Shown: positions 1 to 8,150, numbered from the stretch's first letter. The stretch: 64,000 bases of DNA from an uncultured Dokdonia sp. (GCA_947503305.1 CANNDF010000001.1:868001-932000); one strand, 5' to 3'. Translations and numbers: made by a program. Notes: generated from the sequence alone by a model not told the origin.

Positions 1-1071
1 AATCAAAATTTGAATAGTGATTTTGCAGAATTTGGAGGGATTAAAGGGGTCAATAAATCAGGATTTATCCCTAGTTTAGAAACCGCTATTTTTATACTAA
101 CGGGACAAGAATTAAACGCTCGATTGCAGTTTTTAAAACAATTTAATAAAGACAATATCCTATTTAAAAAAGGGATTTTAGAATTTGACGGGAATCAGAA
201 TTTTGATCCCCATCAACGATTGACTATTTCAAACGAATATTTGGGACTATTGACTACGGGTGTTTTAAAATTACCACAATACAGTTCAAAATTTCCTGCA
301 AAAGAAATTCAGACAGACCTGTCATGGGAGGATCTGGTAGTAGACAAAAATGTTGCAGAAGACCTTCTCGAAATAAAAGATTGGTTAGTCCACAGTGAGC
401 GTATCCTTACCGACTGGCAATTACATAAAAACCTGAAGAGAGGCTATCGGGTATTGTTTTATGGCCCTCCAGGAACAGGAAAAACATTAGCGGCAACCCT
501 ATTAGGAAAAGAGACGCATCGTCCTGTTTTTAGAGTAGACCTTTCGCTGGTAGTCTCTAAGTATATTGGGGAGACAGAAAAGAATTTAGGGAAGCTATTT
601 GATGAGGCAGAACATAAAGACTGGATTTTATTCTTTGATGAAGCAGATGCCTTATTTGGTAAGAGAACGCAAACCAAAAGCTCTAATGACCGTCATGCAA
701 ATCAGGAAGTTGCTTATTTACTACAGCGTATCGAGAATTTCTCTGGCTTAGTGATTCTAGCTACAAATTTACAGACCAATATTGACGAAGCATTTTCAAG
801 AAGATTTCAAAGTATGATTCACTTCCCAAAACCAGACAAGGCCCAGCGTATGATGTTATGGAATAAACTTTTTGGAGCTTCCTTCGAACTGGAAGAGAGT
901 ATTGATTTTAATGATCTGGCAGATAAGTATGAACTCACAGGGGGATCTATGATTAATGTACTACGCTATTGTGCTTTGAATGCTGCCAGAAGAGATGAAA
1001 AAAAGATAGAATTAAAAGATATATTAAAAGGGATTCAGCGAGAATACCGTAAGTCTAATAAAACACTGTAA
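1..1071 (+). CDS. AAA+ ATPase of an eCIS locus (5' partial)
   Basis: The reading frame is open to the window edge, so the true start lies upstream; the first candidate start inside is a TTG at 10. Counting from there, Walker A GPPGTGKT is at 152-159, Walker B FFDEAD has its acidic pair at 210-211, and an SRRF arginine-finger motif follows. This is a classical AAA+ module of the FtsH/CDC48 type behind an N-terminal region of about 110 residues that I do not recognise. ATPases of this type are the usual last or near-last gene of eCIS (Afp15-like) clusters. That role fits the PAAR-like gene starting 3 bases after its stop and the DUF4157 gene beyond. The eCIS assignment is inferred from context; the AAA+ call is secure. 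Confidence 0.85.
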   Translation, partial: NQNLNSDFAEFGGIKGVNKSGFIPSLETAIFILTGQELNARLQFLKQFNKDNILFKKGILEFDGNQNFDPHQRLTISNEYLGLLTTGVLKLPQYSSKFPAKEIQTDLSWEDLVVDKNVAEDLLEIKDWLVHSERILTDWQLHKNLKRGYRVLFYGPPGTGKTLAATLLGKETHRPVFRVDLSLVVSKYIGETEKNLGKLFDEAEHKDWILFFDEADALFGKRTQTKSSNDRHANQEVAYLLQRIENFSGLVILATNLQTNIDEAFSRRFQSMIHFPKPDKAQRMMLWNKLFGASFELEESIDFNDLADKYELTGGSMINVLRYCALNAARRDEKKIELKDILKGIQREYRKSNKTL

Positions 1072-1073
1072 CT

Positions 1074-1463
1074 ATGCCACAACAAGTATGTATGGGTGCG
1101 ATGATGACCTGTTCTTTTGGAGCAGCACCATCCTCGTTAGTCGTATTACCCAAAAATAAAGTAATGACCAGCAATATGCCAGCAGCCAATATTATGGATA
1201 ATATCCCTATGGTCAATATTCTTCCATTTGCTATGTGCTCTTCCTTGGCAAACCCTACAGTAGCAGCAGCGACTACTGCTGCTCTGGGAGTATTAACACC
1301 CATGCCATGTGTCCCTGTAACAGTGGCTCCATGGGCCCCTGGAAGTGCTACAGTTATGGTTGCAAACATGCCAGCATTAAATAATACCTGTACCCTTAAT
1401 TGTATGTGGGGAGGCGTGATTACCATCTCACAACCCGGACAGACTACAGTGCAGATACCGTAA
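1074..1463 (+). CDS. PAAR-like DUF4280 spike protein
   Basis: A 129-residue protein starting at an ATG two bases after the ATPase stop, so almost certainly co-translated. It is rich in Met, Pro, Cys, Ala and Val, with short repeated hydrophobic turns (PMPCVPVT, MPALNNTC) and begins MPQQVCMGAMMTCSFG. This composition and the N-terminal MGA...CSFG pattern are typical of DUF4280 PAAR-like proteins, which are thought to form the sharp tip of contractile injection systems such as eCIS. It would sit on the spike and mark the loaded end of the particle. A 141-residue reading frame on the opposite strand covers the same bases and is only a shadow. Confidence 0.8.
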   Translation: MPQQVCMGAMMTCSFGAAPSSLVVLPKNKVMTSNMPAANIMDNIPMVNILPFAMCSSLANPTVAAATTAALGVLTPMPCVPVTVAPWAPGSATVMVANMPALNNTCTLNCMWGGVITISQPGQTTVQIP

Positions 1464-1574
1464 TAATATATGCCGTACAATACGTACCTAACTTTAAAAA
1501 TAGAAAGAAGTAAGTAGTAAAGGAATCTTTGGCCAGACTGAACTTCGTATTTTATTTATGAGTATTAATCAGGA

Positions 1575-3185
1575 TCATTGAGCTCTTTGATCATCTCCAC
1601 GATCTCCCCCCTGATAATGAATGCCCTCTGCACCTGTATGTGTTTGAAGCCATCTAGCTTTTAAGACATCAGCTAGAAAGTCAGGTACCACACCAGCTCC
1701 AGCAGGAAGTATATTATGAGCGACAAGACGTGCTCGGATTGGTGCCGACTGAACTGCAAGATTCAAATTTTCTGAAGCCCCCTTTATAGCATATACTGAG
1801 CTATATGCTGCCTTCCATCCAGTTCTGTTTAATTGCCCAACAGCAAGCCCATAATGAATATTCATAGGGATATAATACATATCATCTACCGCTTGGGAAG
1901 GAGTAAGTTCTGCAATTAAACGGTTGATTCTCCCAGTACGGCCATACTCTTCGAGTTCGGCTACAGAACCTACTACGACACTGCCTAGCATATTGGTATA
2001 TTCGGCAATTGAGCTTGCTCCATTGGTTAGACTAAGTAATTGTGCAAAAATTGGTTGTGCTGGTAACACATGACCTCCCAAGCCTACACCTCCCAAATCT
2101 GCTAACTGACTAATTTCATTTTCAGGACGTGCAGTTGCCGATAACTGTCGTAAATCTCCATAACTATTAACTTGAGGTAGAGCTGCAAGTGTTACAATAT
2201 CTGCATTAGCCCTTGGTAAGTTATGAAGAGTTACTACTTGATCAATTGTATTTACTTGCCCTAAAATAGAAAGCGTATTTAGCTGTAAATTATTAAGGGC
2301 TGCTGCAGTAGCAATATTTCCTAAAGTAGCTGTTACCCCATTTGCGGCAAGGAGATCTAACCTTTCCACTAAAGGTTGTTCAAGTAAAACTTCTGCTTTT
2401 AAATCGTTAACAACAGCTAATCTTGGATTAGTAGGATCTGAAAGTTTACTATTACGATATTTACTTATAGCAGTTAGTAAACGACTCATTTCCAATAATT
2501 TATTAGCTTGTGTAGCATTGTGATAATCGTCAAGTGCTGTATCAATAGCATCTATTGTCCTTCGAGGTCTTAACAAATTACCAGGAGTTTGAGTCCTGAA
2601 AGTATCCGAATCTATAATAGCTTGAACTATTCCCTCGCTTGTTTGTACTCCAGACTTTAATGAGATAGATTTCTTTTGAACTGTAGATTGTTCTATAGCT
2701 TTGGCTCCCATCACATCAGCCTCTTTTTCTAAATCTTTATCGTCATTAATGTTTACTTTTTCTTTTAATTGTGTGGTAGGTTGTACCCGCCCCTGTTTTT
2801 GCTGTACCACATGCCAAGCTTCGTGAGGGAGGTGTTTTTCTTGCCCAGAAGCCAGATGAATATCAGTACCTTGGGCATAGGCATGGGCATTGAGCTGTGC
2901 AGGCTTATCAGAATTGTAATGCACTTTTACATCATCCAGACTATGACCTGAAAGATTTTCTATGCCCGATTTTAAGTTGTCAGGAAGCCCCGTGTCATTC
3001 TTTTTTTGTTGGATGACAGGCTGTGCATCGGTATATGCATCTGCCAACCCCTGTAACTTTAGCTGTAAAGCAGTTTCAGGGCGATGATCCTGAAAACCGA
3101 TAGCTTCAGAAGTATCATTTTCTGGAGTATGCTGTACTTGTTTAGAAGGGGTAGTCTCTTTAGATATTTTTTTTTGAGTTCCCAT
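1575..3185 (-). CDS. DUF4157 protein, putative eCIS cargo/toxin
   Basis: A 536-residue protein on the strand opposite to the ATPase and spike genes. I chose the ATG at 3185 over a TTG nine bases upstream. Residues 1-60 are polar and carry F-x-D-x-RPET at 31-38. Residues 67-130 match DUF4157, including the HEAWH zinc-peptidase-like motif at 121-125 followed by VVQQ. DUF4157 proteins are strongly associated with eCIS loci, often at the N-terminus of polymorphic cargo. The remaining 370 residues are mostly helical-looking, with a stretch of short Leu/Asn/Ala-rich repeats around 255-330, and I do not recognise a toxin fold. Cargo or toxin function is inferred from architecture and position. Whether HEAWH is catalytic or only structural cannot be told from sequence. 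Confidence 0.75.
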   Translation of the reverse strand: MGTQKKISKETTPSKQVQHTPENDTSEAIGFQDHRPETALQLKLQGLADAYTDAQPVIQQKKNDTGLPDNLKSGIENLSGHSLDDVKVHYNSDKPAQLNAHAYAQGTDIHLASGQEKHLPHEAWHVVQQKQGRVQPTTQLKEKVNINDDKDLEKEADVMGAKAIEQSTVQKKSISLKSGVQTSEGIVQAIIDSDTFRTQTPGNLLRPRRTIDAIDTALDDYHNATQANKLLEMSRLLTAISKYRNSKLSDPTNPRLAVVNDLKAEVLLEQPLVERLDLLAANGVTATLGNIATAAALNNLQLNTLSILGQVNTIDQVVTLHNLPRANADIVTLAALPQVNSYGDLRQLSATARPENEISQLADLGGVGLGGHVLPAQPIFAQLLSLTNGASSIAEYTNMLGSVVVGSVAELEEYGRTGRINRLIAELTPSQAVDDMYYIPMNIHYGLAVGQLNRTGWKAAYSSVYAIKGASENLNLAVQSAPIRARLVAHNILPAGAGVVPDFLADVLKARWLQTHTGAEGIHYQGGDRGDDQRAQ

Positions 3186-3237
3186 GCATATCAATTTTAT
3201 ATAGATAAACCTCTTCTATTATTAGATATCATAGTAG

Positions 3238-3645
3238 TTATGATTTTTTAGAATAAGTCTTGTATTGTACATCCACGTATGTTTCTCCTGGTAATAAGGC
3301 GGCTTGCGCAATGAGTTGAGCAACGGCGCCATAATCTGTATATCCAGGATGTCCTTTTTGTGTTTTGGTCCAGGTTTCATCATACCCCACAGCTTTAGAT
3401 TGATTACCAGGAACACCTGCTACCGTATAGGTAACACTTTGCACCTTTAAATATATGGTTTTTCCATGACTCCCCTTCCCCTTAAATTGGAGAGGAATAT
3501 GCGATGAAGTGGCGCTTTGTTGTATTTTCTTTAATTGCTTCGTTTCAGGACGATTATCCTCAAAATTTTGAGGAGTAGCTTTTGAACTCTTTGCATCTGC
3601 AATAGTAGGTGATGCAGGTTGCTTTTTTTCTGTAACGTCTTTCAT
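3238..3645 (-). CDS. small putative eCIS cargo with the RPET leader
   Basis: A 135-residue protein with an ATG start, 52 bases upstream of the DUF4157 gene on the same strand and probably in one transcript. Its first 55 residues resemble the leader of that neighbour: a polar Lys/Ser/Pro region and then F-x-D-x-RPET at 28-35, followed by a Lys/Gln-rich stretch. It has no DUF4157 domain. The remaining 80 residues contain a Gly/Tyr-rich segment and end in KTYSKKS; I do not recognise them. The shared leader suggests that both proteins are loaded by the same injection machine. It could equally be an accessory or immunity protein, although an immunity protein would not be expected to carry the same leader. 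Confidence 0.6.
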   Translation of the reverse strand: MKDVTEKKQPASPTIADAKSSKATPQNFEDNRPETKQLKKIQQSATSSHIPLQFKGKGSHGKTIYLKVQSVTYTVAGVPGNQSKAVGYDETWTKTQKGHPGYTDYGAVAQLIAQAALLPGETYVDVQYKTYSKKS

Positions 3646-3877
3646 AATCGGAGATAGTAAATACCTATAAAAGTAGTAGGTAGTAGTACAAGATAGCTAT
3701 AAGCACAGGAGTAAAAATACGTATAAATACCTGTTTTTTAGGATAGAACGCAAGGATTGTAACCTGCAAAAAGAAAAAGATCCTCATCTCTTAATGCAAT
3801 TGTGTAGTTAAGGGACCAAAAAAAATAGGATGTCTCTTGTCATATAAAAGTGCGATCTTATAGACTCATAGATAACG

Positions 3878-4357
3878 ATGGACAAAAACCGGTTAACGCA
3901 GTTGTTACAAAAGCACCATAAAGATGCTTTTTTATGGGCCTGTCATTGCTGTTACCATAATCGGGAAGACGGAAAAGAAGTACTACAGATGACCTATGTA
4001 AAAATATGGGAAGGCAAAGCGCACTATAAGAAGCAATCTTCGTTTAAAACATGGTTGTTTTCGGTAATTCGCTATACCGCCATCGACTATAAAAAAAAGA
4101 AACACACACACGAAGCATTGGAAAACGTACGAGTAGGAATCGAAGAGACTGCATTTGAAATGCAAACCATAAATTATAAAGCCTTACTCAATAAACTTCC
4201 CGATAGGCAACGGCAAGTACTATTATTGGCTTTTTATCACTCGATGAGTTTGACAGAAATAGCTAGTGTAACACAGTTACACATAGGCACTGTTCGAACG
4301 CATTACGAACGTGGAAAGCAAGCAATGAGAACCTTAATATTAAAAGCGGCAGTATGA
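3878..4357 (+). CDS. ECF-type RNA polymerase sigma factor
   Basis: A 159-residue sigma-70 family protein of extracytoplasmic-function type. Region 2 covers about residues 12-75, with the FKTWLFSVIRYTAIDYKKKK core near its end. Region 4 covers about 108-155, with LPDRQRQVLLL and the helix-turn-helix SLTEIASVTQLHIGTVRTHYERG. The next gene, a one-span membrane protein, overlaps its stop by 4 bases, as expected for a sigma/anti-sigma pair. It probably directs transcription of this operon and of unknown distant targets in response to an envelope signal. The 232 bases upstream separate it from the divergent cargo genes and hold no other gene. Confidence 0.9.
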   Translation: MDKNRLTQLLQKHHKDAFLWACHCCYHNREDGKEVLQMTYVKIWEGKAHYKKQSSFKTWLFSVIRYTAIDYKKKKHTHEALENVRVGIEETAFEMQTINYKALLNKLPDRQRQVLLLAFYHSMSLTEIASVTQLHIGTVRTHYERGKQAMRTLILKAAV

Positions 4358-4683
4358 CAAAAGAAGAAGAAGACCTAAAGAAATTTTTTATGGCGATGCG
4401 CAAAGAAGAGGTCCAGCATGCTATTCCCGAATTTGAAAGTCTCTTCCCGAAAAAGAAGCCTTCCAAAATACGATATGTAGTACCTCTGGGTATAGCAGCA
4501 ACCGTATTGATAGGCCTTGGTCTATGGACAGAACGTCCACAACCCATAGATCCAATAGAAGAAACGCTATACATAACCATTGGAGAAGAAGAAAGACCTA
4601 CAGATATACTATTACCTCAAGAAGATCCAATGATGACGTGGGAATCCTCTACTGCGATATTAATTAACGATTTTAATGACTAA
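4354..4683 (+). CDS. probable anti-sigma factor, one membrane span
   Basis: A 109-residue protein whose ATG overlaps the sigma factor stop (ATGA). It has a charged cytoplasmic N-terminus (residues 1-45, rich in Glu and Lys), one hydrophobic span at about 48-64 (YVVPLGIAATVLIGLGLW) and an acidic outer tail. The size, topology and coupling fit the small anti-sigma-like proteins next to Bacteroidota ECF factors. I see no zinc-binding HxxxCxxC motif, so this is a non-ZAS type or only a putative anti-sigma factor. The assignment rests mainly on context. Confidence 0.6.
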   Translation: MTKEEEDLKKFFMAMRKEEVQHAIPEFESLFPKKKPSKIRYVVPLGIAATVLIGLGLWTERPQPIDPIEETLYITIGEEERPTDILLPQEDPMMTWESSTAILINDFND

Positions 4684-5362
4684 AACGATGAAAAAACAAA
4701 TGCTCACAGTACTGATACTCGTACTCGGATGGACTGCTTTAACCGCTCAGGACTCCTTCCAATCAGCCCTATTTCCAGCGGAGACCATCCTAAAACATCG
4801 ATCCGAATTAGAACTCTCTGAAGCGCAGATAACGGCCATAAAAGAGATATACAACGAAAACATAGAAGCATTTAATACCGCAAAATGGGATCTGGATGCC
4901 GCCCAGGTAGATCTCAATAAGCTGGTAGAAAAAAGCAAGGTAGACGAGGATGCGGCATTGGCCAAAATGGATGAGATTGCCGCTTTAGAACAAAAGCTTA
5001 AAAACAAGCGTCTTAAAATGCTTATTAAACTCAAAAACAAACTGTCTGTATCTCAGCAAACGAAACTCAAAAGCCTCCGCAAAGATACCGATCTGTCTAC
5101 CCATAAGCTGACGGCTTCCATAAGTGAAAGCCCGAGAATTGTATTGCGAGGGAGCGCTTCCAAAGATGGAGAAACCCCACTCTTTGTATTTATCAATAAA
5201 AAAGGAGAGGTAAAATACAAATCCACAGAAGCCAAAGCCAGATTGCAAAACCTCAACCCGAATGAAATAGAAACCGTAAATGTACTCAAAGGAGAAAGTG
5301 CCGTTAGAAAGTATGGAGAGGAAGGTAAAAATGGGGTAGTCGAAATTAAAACCAAACAGTAA
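4676..5362 (+). CDS. exported Spy/CpxP-like protein with plug-like C-terminus
   Basis: The long frame is 228 residues from an ATG at 4676 that overlaps the previous stop; the ATG at 4688 gives a cleaner signal peptide (MKKQMLTVL...ALTAQ) and may be the true start. Residues 30-150 are charged and helical with LxxxQ-like periodicity, as in periplasmic Spy/CpxP-type chaperones or LTXXQ proteins. The last 70 residues change character: PLFVFINKKGE, then NPNEIETVNVLKGESAV, then YGEEGKNGVVEIKTK. That is the signature of the end of a TonB-receptor plug domain, found in Bacteroidota in proteins that are not receptors. It may sense envelope stress for the sigma pair upstream, but this is an inference. 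Confidence 0.7.
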   Translation: MTKTMKKQMLTVLILVLGWTALTAQDSFQSALFPAETILKHRSELELSEAQITAIKEIYNENIEAFNTAKWDLDAAQVDLNKLVEKSKVDEDAALAKMDEIAALEQKLKNKRLKMLIKLKNKLSVSQQTKLKSLRKDTDLSTHKLTASISESPRIVLRGSASKDGETPLFVFINKKGEVKYKSTEAKARLQNLNPNEIETVNVLKGESAVRKYGEEGKNGVVEIKTKQ

Positions 5363-6720
5363 TGGTATCTCATAGCAGATGGCTCATCCTATGGGTAAGT
5401 GGCTTTTTCATGATATCCCTAAACGCACAGGAACTTCATAGAGCCGCCTGTAGGGGAGATGTCAAAGCTCTGGATTCCTTGCTGCAAACAGCAGATATAC
5501 AGACAAAAGACCAGCGAGGAAGATCCCTATTGCACTACGCGGTAGGATGCAATCAAGAAAAAGTCCTGGACTATTTATTGGAAAAAGGAATAGGTACAGA
5601 TCATGTAGATCACCAGAAACGTACACCGATATACGTAGCTGTTCAGTTAAACCGTCAATCTTTTTTTGACAAACTCATAAAATCCAACGCACGGATAGAT
5701 ATAGGAAATTCCTTATTGCATATGGCAGTACTCAATGAAGAGCTGGACATGGTCAAACAACTGGTTACTGAAGATATTGATAAACGTAACGAAAGAGGAA
5801 ACACCGCCTTGGCCATTGCCCTGCGTCAGAACTCGGAAGAGATTGTCGACTTTCTTATAGAACGAGGCGCTTCCAGAGATAAGGTAGAAACTCCGGAGCT
5901 TAAAGGACCCTATCTGGGACAAAAGGATCCGGGAGGAGTAGCTCAGCGATTTGCACCAGAAATGATCTCTACCGAAGACGGTGTCCATACCGCCACATTT
6001 GCTCCCGATATGAATACCTTTTACTATACACTGGAAGCCAGAAGGCACGATGGAGCCATCATTATGATGACCACCCGCGTAGGCGATACATGGACCCTTC
6101 CCAAGCCTACAACTATCTCGGGAGATTATAGGGAGGTAGACCCCTTTATGACGAGTGATGGTACCACCATTTTTTACAGTACTAACCGACCCATCGTCGA
6201 GGGAGATACGCTCGTCAATAACATTGATTTGTGGAAAGTCCGAAAAGAAGGAGAACGCTGGGGGACTCCCACCCATTTAGGAACTGAGGTCAATACCCCT
6301 GATTCTGACTGGTTTCCTACGCTGGCAGAAAACGGAAACCTCTATTTCTCTACAGGACCCGGTCGTAAAAGCAATATTGTGATATCCCATCTTAAAGAGG
6401 GGGTCTATCAAAAAGCACAACCCCTGAGTGATGCCATAAATTCAGAATATTACGATTATGATCCCTTTATATCTCCGGACGAAACCATCCTGATTTTTGC
6501 CTCTAGACGTCCGGATGGATATGGCAATGCCGATCTGTATGTGAGTTTTAAAAATGTGGATGGAAGCTGGACCCCTGCAAAGAATATGGGGGATGCTATA
6601 AATACAGAACAGAGTGAATTTGCCCCCACTATATCCCCTGACGGAAAATTCGTATTTTACTGTAGTGCAGGAGATATCTACTGGATACGTTCTGAAATAC
6701 TAAACACGCTACGTAAATAG
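5362..6720 (+). CDS. exported ankyrin-repeat and PD40 (TolB-like) protein
   Basis: A 452-residue protein whose ATG shares one base with the preceding stop (TAATG). A signal peptide covers about residues 1-22, ending LNAQ. Ankyrin repeats follow to about residue 175, recognisable by RSLLHYAVGCNQEKVLDYLLEKG and NTALAIALRQNSEEIVDFLIERGA. The C-terminal half (from about 205) has beta-propeller PD40/WD40-like blades with the pattern DPF..SPDE.ILIFASRRPDG and FAPTISPDGKFVFYCS. Such proteins lie in the periplasm or on the outer membrane and bind ligands or proteins. No enzyme motif is visible. It lies in the sigma-factor run and is probably co-expressed. Confidence 0.75.
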   Translation: MVSHSRWLILWVSGFFMISLNAQELHRAACRGDVKALDSLLQTADIQTKDQRGRSLLHYAVGCNQEKVLDYLLEKGIGTDHVDHQKRTPIYVAVQLNRQSFFDKLIKSNARIDIGNSLLHMAVLNEELDMVKQLVTEDIDKRNERGNTALAIALRQNSEEIVDFLIERGASRDKVETPELKGPYLGQKDPGGVAQRFAPEMISTEDGVHTATFAPDMNTFYYTLEARRHDGAIIMMTTRVGDTWTLPKPTTISGDYREVDPFMTSDGTTIFYSTNRPIVEGDTLVNNIDLWKVRKEGERWGTPTHLGTEVNTPDSDWFPTLAENGNLYFSTGPGRKSNIVISHLKEGVYQKAQPLSDAINSEYYDYDPFISPDETILIFASRRPDGYGNADLYVSFKNVDGSWTPAKNMGDAINTEQSEFAPTISPDGKFVFYCSAGDIYWIRSEILNTLRK

Positions 6721-6721
6721 G

Positions 6722-7723
6722 ATGTATATACTAAGAAACACATTAGTCATTTTGAGTATTCTGGTTTATAGTACTCTGCATGCCCAGACGATTTCGGGCA
6801 TAGTATACGATAGCAAGACACTGCAACCGCTACTTGGAGCGGCAGTCTATTACGAAGGTACTACCATAGGAGGAATTACCGACGAAAAAGGGCAGTTTAG
6901 ACTCTATCCTAAGAAAAATAGTACCTCCCAAATCATTGTGAGTTATCTAGGATATGAAGATGCTGTGATACCTCCCACCGATCAGAAATTTGTAAAAGTA
7001 TATCTTACCCCTCAACCCGAATCGCTTTCCGAAGTAGTCCTAAGAGGAAACCCTTTATTTTCCCGAGCACAACTACTAAAGGCGTTTAAAAGGGAATTTT
7101 TAGGAGTCACTCGCGGAGGACAGGCCTGTAAAATTCTCAATGAAGAAGTGTTAGATCTCTATTACGATCCAGATACCTATGAAATGATCGTACATGCCGA
7201 TGAATCCATACGCATTCAAAACCCTTATTTGGGATATGAGATCCGTTTTAAAATGTATGACTGTACCATACGTTATTTTTCAAAATCGATAGCACCTTTG
7301 GATGTCAAGCAGTCTTATTATGCAGGCACTAGTTTTTTTATCGACCAAAAAGAAGGAAAATCGAAGTATGCCAAAAGACGCCGTGAGGTCTATGAAGGAT
7401 CTTCTTTACATTTTTTACGAACCGTCGCTACCGCCCAATGGGAACTCGAGGCGTTTGATGTATACAAAAAGGGATTTCCTGTAGATCCTATTACTCATAT
7501 GATTGTCACGGATACCTTAGGGATAAAAAAGGTACGTTTGACAGATGCGCTATCGGTAACCTACAAAAAAAGGAGGCAATCCTATATAGAAACTCGGTAT
7601 GATTACTATACGATAGATGGTTTCGGAAATGCATATCCGCCAGATGCTCTTATCTTTAGTGGAGAGATGGGGGATCAGCGCATGGGAGATGCCCTTCCCT
7701 TGGATTACGGTTTGAGCGAGTAG
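6722..7723 (+). CDS. exported CarboxypepD_reg-like domain protein
   Basis: A 333-residue protein starting one base after the preceding stop. The signal peptide ends STLHAQ near residue 22. Residues 23-105 form a CarboxypepD_reg-like beta-sandwich (ISGIVYDSKTLQPLLGAAVYYEG, GGITDEKGQFRL, ISYLGYED-type core), ending with the SLSEVVL linker often seen before a receptor plug. The rest, about 220 residues, has no plug or barrel signature, so this is not a TonB-dependent receptor. It belongs to the large set of Bacteroidota periplasmic or outer-membrane proteins with this domain and no known activity. It is the last gene of the sigma-factor run. Confidence 0.7.
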   Translation: MYILRNTLVILSILVYSTLHAQTISGIVYDSKTLQPLLGAAVYYEGTTIGGITDEKGQFRLYPKKNSTSQIIVSYLGYEDAVIPPTDQKFVKVYLTPQPESLSEVVLRGNPLFSRAQLLKAFKREFLGVTRGGQACKILNEEVLDLYYDPDTYEMIVHADESIRIQNPYLGYEIRFKMYDCTIRYFSKSIAPLDVKQSYYAGTSFFIDQKEGKSKYAKRRREVYEGSSLHFLRTVATAQWELEAFDVYKKGFPVDPITHMIVTDTLGIKKVRLTDALSVTYKKRRQSYIETRYDYYTIDGFGNAYPPDALIFSGEMGDQRMGDALPLDYGLSE

Positions 7724-7727
7724 TCCG

Positions 7728-7751
7728 ATTCCGCTTTCGCGAAAGCGGAAT
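7728..7751. repeat. TTTCGCGAAA palindrome, intergenic copy
   Basis: A perfect 24-base palindrome whose core is CCGCTTTCGCGAAAGCGG. It sits 4 bases after the stop of the CarboxypepD_reg gene and 135 bases before the symporter small subunit. The same 14-base core is found at seven other places in this window. Here it could serve as a terminator stem, but no T run follows. Confidence 0.85.
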
Positions 7752-7765
7752 TCCAAACAACCCCT

Positions 7766-7885
7766 ATGACATACGGTACAATACAGATATTTTGTGTAGC
7801 TTTAGCCTATCAGGATCCATGAAACGGGACGCAGGAGGAGAAGATTCCCGAAATAGCACAGCAACTCTATACCCTACCTAAATAA
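7766..7885 (+). pseudogene. possible short interrupted reading frame
   Basis: One frame runs from an ATG at 7766 to a TAA at 7883-7885 with a single in-frame TGA at 7820-7822. The part after the TGA reads like ordinary coding sequence and ends LYTLPK one base before the ATG of the DUF4212 gene, a spacing typical of coupled genes. It could be the decayed end of a lost gene or chance. I recognise no family. Confidence 0.2.
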
Positions 7886-7886
7886 C

Positions 7887-8150
7887 ATGATGAAACCCTC
7901 ACGATCCCACCCCAAAGCCTATTGGAAAGAAAACCTACGATACCTCTTTATCTTACTAGCTATATGGTTTGCCGTATCCTACGGTGCAGGAATCCTCTTT
8001 AAAGAAGCGCTGGATACCATTAAAATAGGAGGGTTCCCACTTGGATTTTGGTTTGCACAGCAAGGCTCTATTTATGTATTTGTAATTCTCATTTTTGTCT
8101 ATGTACGACTGATGAATAGACTAGATAAGAAATACGGATATGACGAATAG
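7887..8150 (+). CDS. DUF4212 small subunit of a sodium/solute symporter
   Basis: An 87-residue protein with two predicted membrane spans (about residues 20-37 and 53-75) and a conserved-looking N-terminus with HPKAYWKENLRYL. It has the length and pattern of the DUF4212 family, the small subunit that accompanies sodium:solute symporters of the VC_2705 type. Two adjacent ATGs (7887 and 7890) could each be the start. The large subunit follows 39 bases downstream, so the two probably form one transporter in the cytoplasmic membrane. Confidence 0.88.
   Translation: MMKPSRSHPKAYWKENLRYLFILLAIWFAVSYGAGILFKEALDTIKIGGFPLGFWFAQQGSIYVFVILIFVYVRLMNRLDKKYGYDE

Noticed and set aside
1055-1480. 141-residue minus-strand frame over the DUF4280 gene
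   Set aside because: It is the complement of a Pro/Ala/Met-rich gene, has no start context of its own and matches no family; the plus-strand gene is coupled to the ATPase.
1575-3185. Calling the DUF4157 protein an active zinc protease
   Set aside because: The HEAWH motif alone does not show a third ligand or activity; only the domain and the eCIS link are claimed.
5713-6276. 187-residue minus-strand frame in the ankyrin/PD40 gene
   Set aside because: Shadow of a well-supported gene; no recognisable domain or start context.
7728-7751. Palindrome as a simple terminator
   Set aside because: No T run follows, and the same palindrome sits inside several intact genes, so termination cannot be its general role.
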